Positions 7,898 through 11,437 of a DNA stretch of 11,437 bases are shown here, piece after piece. The DNA comes from Spongospora subterranea (lineage: Eukaryota > Endomyxa > Phytomyxea > Plasmodiophorida > Plasmodiophoridae), in assembly GCA_900404475.1 (NCBI GenBank), contig OUQQ01000632.1, positions 1 to 11,437 on the forward strand. Reading direction: 5' to 3'. A program made the translations under genes and the position numbers. The notes under the pieces are model-generated. The model saw nothing but the letters and a program-made list of their open reading frames with translations, had not been told where the DNA came from and did not search any database. The number at the start of each line of letters is the position of its first letter. Within the stretch, counting starts at the first letter, position 1.

Positions 7898-7925
7898 AGC
7901 AAAGTTATTGTAGCAAAGTTATTGT
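7898..7925 (+). repeat. Short tandem duplication
   Basis: The 14-base unit TAGCAAAGTTATTG occurs twice in direct succession. It is probably a simple replication slip, with no function suggested. Confidence 0.8.
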
Positions 7926-7929
7926 TGCA

Positions 7930-8470
7930 TTTTCAAATTGTGCTGTGGTTAGGTCGCTTGCCAATATGGCATATTTCGACCGACGGCTGACCAAATATTT
8001 TCGAATTCAGCGTGACTGACACATGCACCATCTTCTCATTGCTCTGTCAATGCTATAAGATTTTTCACAGGAAAATATTTTACATGTCCACAAGTATGGT
8101 CGCTGACGTGAGCATGACATGTGTCAGCTAACATCAACTGTAGACGTTCCAACGAGAAGGCTTGCAACAAGTCTCCCAAGTTCGGCACTGTTTGGATAAC
8201 AGATGATATCCTTCGTCAATGTAATAATTTTCGGACAGGTTCATAGTTTTTCGAAATACTCGCTAAACCAGAAATTGAAAATCGTACGTTTATCGAGCCC
8301 GTGACTTAACAATCTGCACCTGATTTGTCACCAACACAACACGGCTTTGGAAGCAATTCTTCAAGTATGTATATGCTGTTTTCTTATACTACGATGAAAG
8401 CCACAACACTGGCCAAAAATTTATTGGCGCGACAATCCGATTCACCCTAAGACGAAAAACACCCACCGTT
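7930..8470. other. Stretch without a supportable gene
   Basis: Stops occur in all frames, with no motif, RNA gene or notable repeat. It lies upstream of the CBP20 gene and may hold its distal promoter, but no element could be recognised. Confidence 0.5.
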
Positions 8471-8513
8471 TTCGTTTTTTAAGGGCCTGATCTGCAAGAA
8501 CTTGGGAAAGCTC

Positions 8514-9053
8514 CTAACGAAACTCGTACCGTACAGCATAAACAAGTAGTGTCGATAGCATTTGCATCCTGGGATCAGACAGCGGAACCGATGTTGACGC
8601 CGGGCCCGATGCAGCTGTCGCTTGCTTCTTGTGTGCTATAGCCTGATGAGACGAGATGTGGGACGAGTGTTCAACGACGTTTATTTGGTTGCTCGACTCG
8701 CGCGATTTTAGGTTGTCGTGAAGCCTTATCAGTTCCTGGAAAATTTGACTTCCCACCAAATATGTTCACAAAAAAATTGAAAAGCTGGATTTTCGTGAAA
8801 AGGCGCGGAGTAATGGATTCAATGGCATTGCCAAAATTGTGACAATTCGATGAGACCTGTAATTTTTACCGGGGAGAACTTTCCGCAGAACTCCATTCGT
8901 TGTGATACAGTAATTCATTGTGACAAGACTATTTCTACTAAGGCCCGAATCCTCAATTGGGACCGTAAGACCCCTCAACACCGGATCAGTTTGGCAAAAA
9001 GTCTTAGTTCTCAGCACTAAATTCACACCTCCAATTTCAGCGAAGAAGTCTTA
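8514..9053 (-). CDS. Probable exon fragments of an unidentified gene
   Basis: Two minus-strand tracts look coding. The first, about 9053-8880, includes FFAEIGGVNLVLR and VLRGLTVPIEDSGLS and has the helix-rich look of an armadillo or HEAT repeat; that is an impression, not a match. The second starts after a good acceptor (TTTTCCAG, ending at 8736) and reads ELIRLHDNLKSRES, then a Ser/Ala/His-rich linker up to TAG 8516-8514. A further short piece after TTAG at 8514 reads LSQVLADQALKKRKR. I could not build one consistent set of introns of about 50 nt joining these, so the gene may be broken or my boundaries wrong. Function unknown. Confidence 0.3.
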
Positions 9054-9107
9054 ATAGAATGATTTTATGGGGATATTTCTGGCCACTTCGTTCTCACACA
9101 GTGGCCA

Positions 9108-9416
9108 TTGCACGCCATCTTGATCTGGATTGTACAGCCCGGCATGGCTTGGTCAGTTCCGGCACAGCCAGGTTTCCACTGCTCTCGCGAGTGGCCAAGT
9201 CTAACCTTCGAACGTCATTGCCGGTTCATGTTGGAGTCGTTTTTCGATCAGCTGAAGGAGTTGAACGCCCTGCTCAAAGCCGGCGCGATCGACGAAGAGT
9301 TCTCCGCGTTGAATCGCTCGATAATTGGTCGGGTGGTTGGCACACAGCCCTCAGATCCATCCGCCCTGACCGCACCTGCACTCCCTGTCGTCGTATCGTC
9401 GATGATTTGTCGGTGA
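9108..9416 (+). CDS. Coding-like tract, unidentified
   Basis: A plus-strand frame of 102 codons. Its middle (from about 9228) has a clear amphipathic helix character (ESFFDQLKELNALLKAG, then AIDEEFSALNRSIIGRVV) with G/C-rich third positions. It ends at TGA 9414-9416. A different frame over 9059-9553 continues with a Ser/Asn-rich sequence to TAG 9551-9553, so a splice or a frameshift near 9380-9420 is possible. No family is recognised. It runs against the minus-strand tract at 8514-9053 with only a few bases between them. Confidence 0.25.
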   Translation: MHAILIWIVQPGMAWSVPAQPGFHCSREWPSLTFERHCRFMLESFFDQLKELNALLKAGAIDEEFSALNRSIIGRVVGTQPSDPSALTAPALPVVVSSMICR

Positions 9417-9599
9417 TTTGCACCACGTCTGGCGGGTCTATCTCTTCGAGCAAAAGGGAGGCGAGCTGTAATTTAACCCCGTCCAGGAATAATGATGTTT
9501 CGGTTGGCTCAATCAAACAGGTGCAGTCAACGCTTCAAATTCTTTTCGGTTAGAGTTTCATTGAGGAATAAATGGATCTAATTTCATTGCTGTCGACTG

Positions 9600-9884
9600 T
9601 CCGCGCACACGGTCGCTGAGCGATTGTTGTGGGAAGAAGTGTCAAACGACACAGGCACTGATTGCGCATCGCAAACTCATCTGTTGATGGATGACCTTAA
9701 ATCTGTCCACAATCACCCAATCCTCGATTCGCAAGTAATAGGTTTGATTGTCGCGTTGCATCGTTCAATGCCGTTGGATTCGACACGTTCAAACAACAAA
9801 TTAGTGTTGGTTCATTGCACTGGAAAGCTCTTGGTTCCACAAAAATCCAAACAGAGCTCTCATTATATTTATTCATTTGTCTAA
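9600..9884 (+). CDS. Coding-like tract, unidentified
   Basis: One plus-strand frame is open from before 9610 to the TAA at about 9882. It reads HTVAERLLWEEVSNDTGT and then a predominantly helical and Ser/Asp-containing sequence (SVHNHPILDSQVIGLIVAL). There is no convincing start codon or splice acceptor at its left end. It might be a later exon of the gene suggested at 9108-9416. No family is recognised. Confidence 0.22.
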   Translation, partial: SAHTVAERLLWEEVSNDTGTDCASQTHLLMDDLKSVHNHPILDSQVIGLIVALHRSMPLDSTRSNNKLVLVHCTGKLLVPQKSKQSSHYIYSFV

Positions 9885-9966
9885 TTGTTAGGAAAACTTA
9901 GACTTTTGGGTTTTTGAGACTTTTTGAATCAGTCAAAAAAAATGCTGTGTTTTAAGACTTATTAAC

Positions 9967-10012
9967 ACCCTGAACCCCAAAATGCCAACTTTTAAGCTTA
10001 GACCCTGAACCC
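9967..10012 (+). repeat. Two copies of ACCCTGAACCC
   Basis: Direct copies at 9967-9977 and 10002-10012. A related GAACCCTAA occurs near 3534. The motif resembles degenerate telomere-type repeats, but two copies are too few to claim this. Confidence 0.5.
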
Positions 10013-10130
10013 TATGTCAATTTTCCAATGTCTTATTTTAGGAATGACTTACTGGAAGTTGCGGTAAACACAAGAATTTGCGAAGAAACGAGAAATTGGG
10101 CAATACATGCATTCTGATGTAATTAATAAT

Positions 10131-10955
10131 TTATAACGACTCCATTGACGAGTCGTCGTGACCTTCTTCGCGGACTGTTAGAGTGATCAGCATCCTCACA
10201 GGATTCCCTTTCGCGTTTTTGACAACTCGTTGAGATTTGCTGCTTAATACAGCCTTCCCCAAGCATATGCGATACGTGTAGCTGGCTGGTGGGCTATCTG
10301 TGAATAATGACCCCAGAATTCTTGACTCAGGATCCGACAGAACCTCCGCAATGGAAGTCAATTCCGGATTGATGAACGGATTCGCATCCTCAAACTTGTC
10401 GGTAATTGATATTACCAATTCCATTCCGTCTTCGGAAACCCGGGACTTCATTTCCATATGGCCCAGTAATGATACAATTACTAGAATTTTAGACCGCATC
10501 GATTCCCGGCAAATGTATTCCATAGAACGGTGTAACTTAAAATCCGAAACTACGGCTTTTGGTGTTAATGCCGTCTTCGATGAGTACAACGATGACGGAA
10601 CAATTCTTTTCGGTGTGACCCCTGGTTCTCTACTTTCGGGACCACGTTTGCACAAAATTGCTACATTATTTTCTGGCGCATCTTCATTAGAGGGACCTGT
10701 AAACAAATAAATTGATGTTGTAGCTGTTCTCAAAGAACTGATACCTTGAGATTCGATTCTAGCGCGCATAGAACGGATCTTCCCTCCTAAATAGTTACTG
10801 TCGATGTTATTAAAAATCCCATTCAGATCCTTGACGCCTTTCCCTGTTAATTTGTCGGGTTGCATGTCATGCTCAAGAAGAATTGCTTCTAAAGCAATGT
10901 CATGAGGATCCTGCATCCACCCTTGCTTGTTAGCAGCCATTGCACCCTTGCTCAT
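10131..10955 (-). CDS. Protein of unknown function, 258 residues (two exons), or 274 if the intron is retained
   Basis: The frame is open from ATG 10955-10953 to TAA 10133-10131. A 48-nt segment (10744-10697) begins GTATCAG and ends TTTACAG, matching the local introns in size, yet it has no stop and is a multiple of three. Both spliced (exons 10955-10745 and 10696-10131, 258 residues) and unspliced (274 residues) forms therefore read through. The N-terminal part is a charged helical segment (DIALEAILLEHDMQPDKL, later LGGKIRSMRARIESQ). The middle is Pro/Ser/Lys-rich. The C-terminal half looks beta-rich (ILVIVSLLGHMEMKSRVSEDG, MLITLTVREEG), loosely like an Hsp20/p23-type fold, but I cannot confirm a family. 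It sits downstream of the TGCGC-rich promoter block. Confidence 0.65.
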   Translation of the reverse strand: MSKGAMAANKQGWMQDPHDIALEAILLEHDMQPDKLTGKGVKDLNGIFNNIDSNYLGGKIRSMRARIESQGISSLRTATTSIYLFTGPSNEDAPENNVAILCKRGPESREPGVTPKRIVPSSLYSSKTALTPKAVVSDFKLHRSMEYICRESMRSKILVIVSLLGHMEMKSRVSEDGMELVISITDKFEDANPFINPELTSIAEVLSDPESRILGSLFTDSPPASYTYRICLGKAVLSSKSQRVVKNAKGNPVRMLITLTVREEGHDDSSMESL

Positions 10956-11124
10956 TTCGTTGCAGCAATATGCATACAGTATAAAGCGCGTCGCTGTTTT
11001 TCACTTCTCCGTGATGGGCATTGCGTAAACACGTGTTACGCAGTCCGTGACGCAGTTTATCGTTTTAACCTCCTTGCTGACACGTACAAGGATTAATATC
11101 AGTAATCGCCCTAATTACGTCATT

Positions 11125-11400
11125 TGCGCGATCGTGCGCATTTGTGCGCAAGAAACGTAGACACATGCGCAACAATGGGAATTTGTGCGCACCGACTATG
11201 CGCAGAAGAAACATTCTGCGCGGCGTTTTCTTCTTTTGAAAATTCAGTTCTTTTTTATTGAATGGATAGAAAATTTTACTGCGCACCATTGCGCGGGGTT
11301 GCGCGGCGGTTAACTCCTCAACTTTTGTAATGCGCAACCCTCAAACTCGCTATAAAAAGCCAATGTACTCCCCATTACAAATATTACTGATATTATGCGC
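11125..11400. promoter_or_regulatory. Cluster of 12 TGCGC motifs between divergent genes
   Basis: TGCGC starts at 11125, 11135, 11145, 11166, 11186, 11199, 11217, 11280, 11290, 11300, 11331 and 11396. Seven of these are the palindrome TGCGCA. About 0.3 copies would be expected by chance in this length. Two triplets (11125/11135/11145 and 11280/11290/11300) have exactly 10-bp spacing, so the sites face the same side of the helix. The core resembles that of the NRF1 site of animals, but the factor here is unknown. The block lies between the minus-strand gene starting at 10955 and a plus-strand TATA box. Confidence 0.55.
11351..11359 (+). promoter_or_regulatory. TATA box of a rightward gene
   Basis: TATAAAAAG sits on the plus strand, 15 nt after the TGCGCA at 11331-11336. 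Transcription would be expected to start about 25-30 nt downstream, near 11380, just ahead of the ATG at 11395. Confidence 0.4.
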
Positions 11401-11437
11401 GGTACGCATTTTAATTTGAACTACAGAGTGTACGGTT
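11395..11437 (+). CDS. Possible start of a rightward gene, cut by the window edge
   Basis: The ATG at 11395-11397 is open for all 14 remaining codons (starting MRGTHFNLNY). It is the first ATG after the expected transcription start, about 15 nt from it. Too little is present to judge the product. Confidence 0.25.
   Translation, partial: MRGTHFNLNYRVYG

Noticed and set aside
9967..10012. Internal telomere tract
   Set aside because: There are only two short copies of ACCCTGAACCC, 35 bp apart, with no tandem array.
10300..10710. 136-codon plus-strand open frame
   Set aside because: It is the antisense shadow of the 10131-10955 minus-strand gene, which has the better composition, a start and an intron of local size.
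11065..11337. 90-codon minus-strand open frame
   Set aside because: It is produced by the repeated TGCGC motifs and A/T tracts; the Arg/Lys-rich product has no domain character.
1..11437. Bacterial operon, phage-defence or CRISPR system suggested by the presence of hslU
   Set aside because: hslU here has spliceosomal introns, a presequence and eukaryotic neighbours. No repeats, Shine-Dalgarno sites or operon spacing are present.

Overview
The window is nuclear DNA of a eukaryote with a compact gene style. The two clear genes are protein-coding, lie on the minus strand and are cut by very short GT-AG introns (46-62 nt). I cannot name the species. A nuclear gene for a mitochondrial HslU ATPase argues against vertebrates and the common yeasts. 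It would fit a protist, an early-diverging fungus or some invertebrates, but that is inference. No rRNA, tRNA, CRISPR array or prokaryotic operon signal was seen.

Layout, left to right. 1-222 and 476-775 (+) look like the 3' part of an unidentified gene ending in a membrane segment. 776-1240 shows nothing I can support. 1244-3450 is a graveyard of broken coding sequence: an unidentified minus-strand remnant (about 1244-1750), then a plus-strand DDE transposase remnant (about 2485-3215), then a second, inverted fragment of the same kind of transposase (about 3449-3255). The two transposase fragments form an inverted repeat. 3450-3870 is empty.

3920-5886 (-) is a complete 12-exon hslU gene. 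It encodes 464 residues with a probable mitochondrial presequence, and its reading frame requires a 5-nt micro-exon just before the pore loop. 5887-6865 is intergenic, with a G-rich block. 6866-7617 (-) is a complete four-exon gene for the 20-kDa subunit of the nuclear cap-binding complex (194 residues). 7618-9890 holds only weak, unassigned coding-like tracts on both strands. 10131-10955 (-) is a probable two-exon gene of unknown function whose 48-nt intron is stop-free and a multiple of three.

The right end (11125-11400) is a dense cluster of TGCGC/TGCGCA motifs with a plus-strand TATA box at 11351 and an ATG at 11395 that stays open to the edge. It looks like a divergent promoter region. 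The genes do not form a pathway: HslU works in mitochondrial protein quality control with HslV, which is not in this window, while CBP20 works in the nucleus on capped RNA. I see no convincing new multi-gene system. The best leads are the HslU micro-exon and altered pore loop, the phased TGCGC promoter cluster and the inverted transposase remnants.
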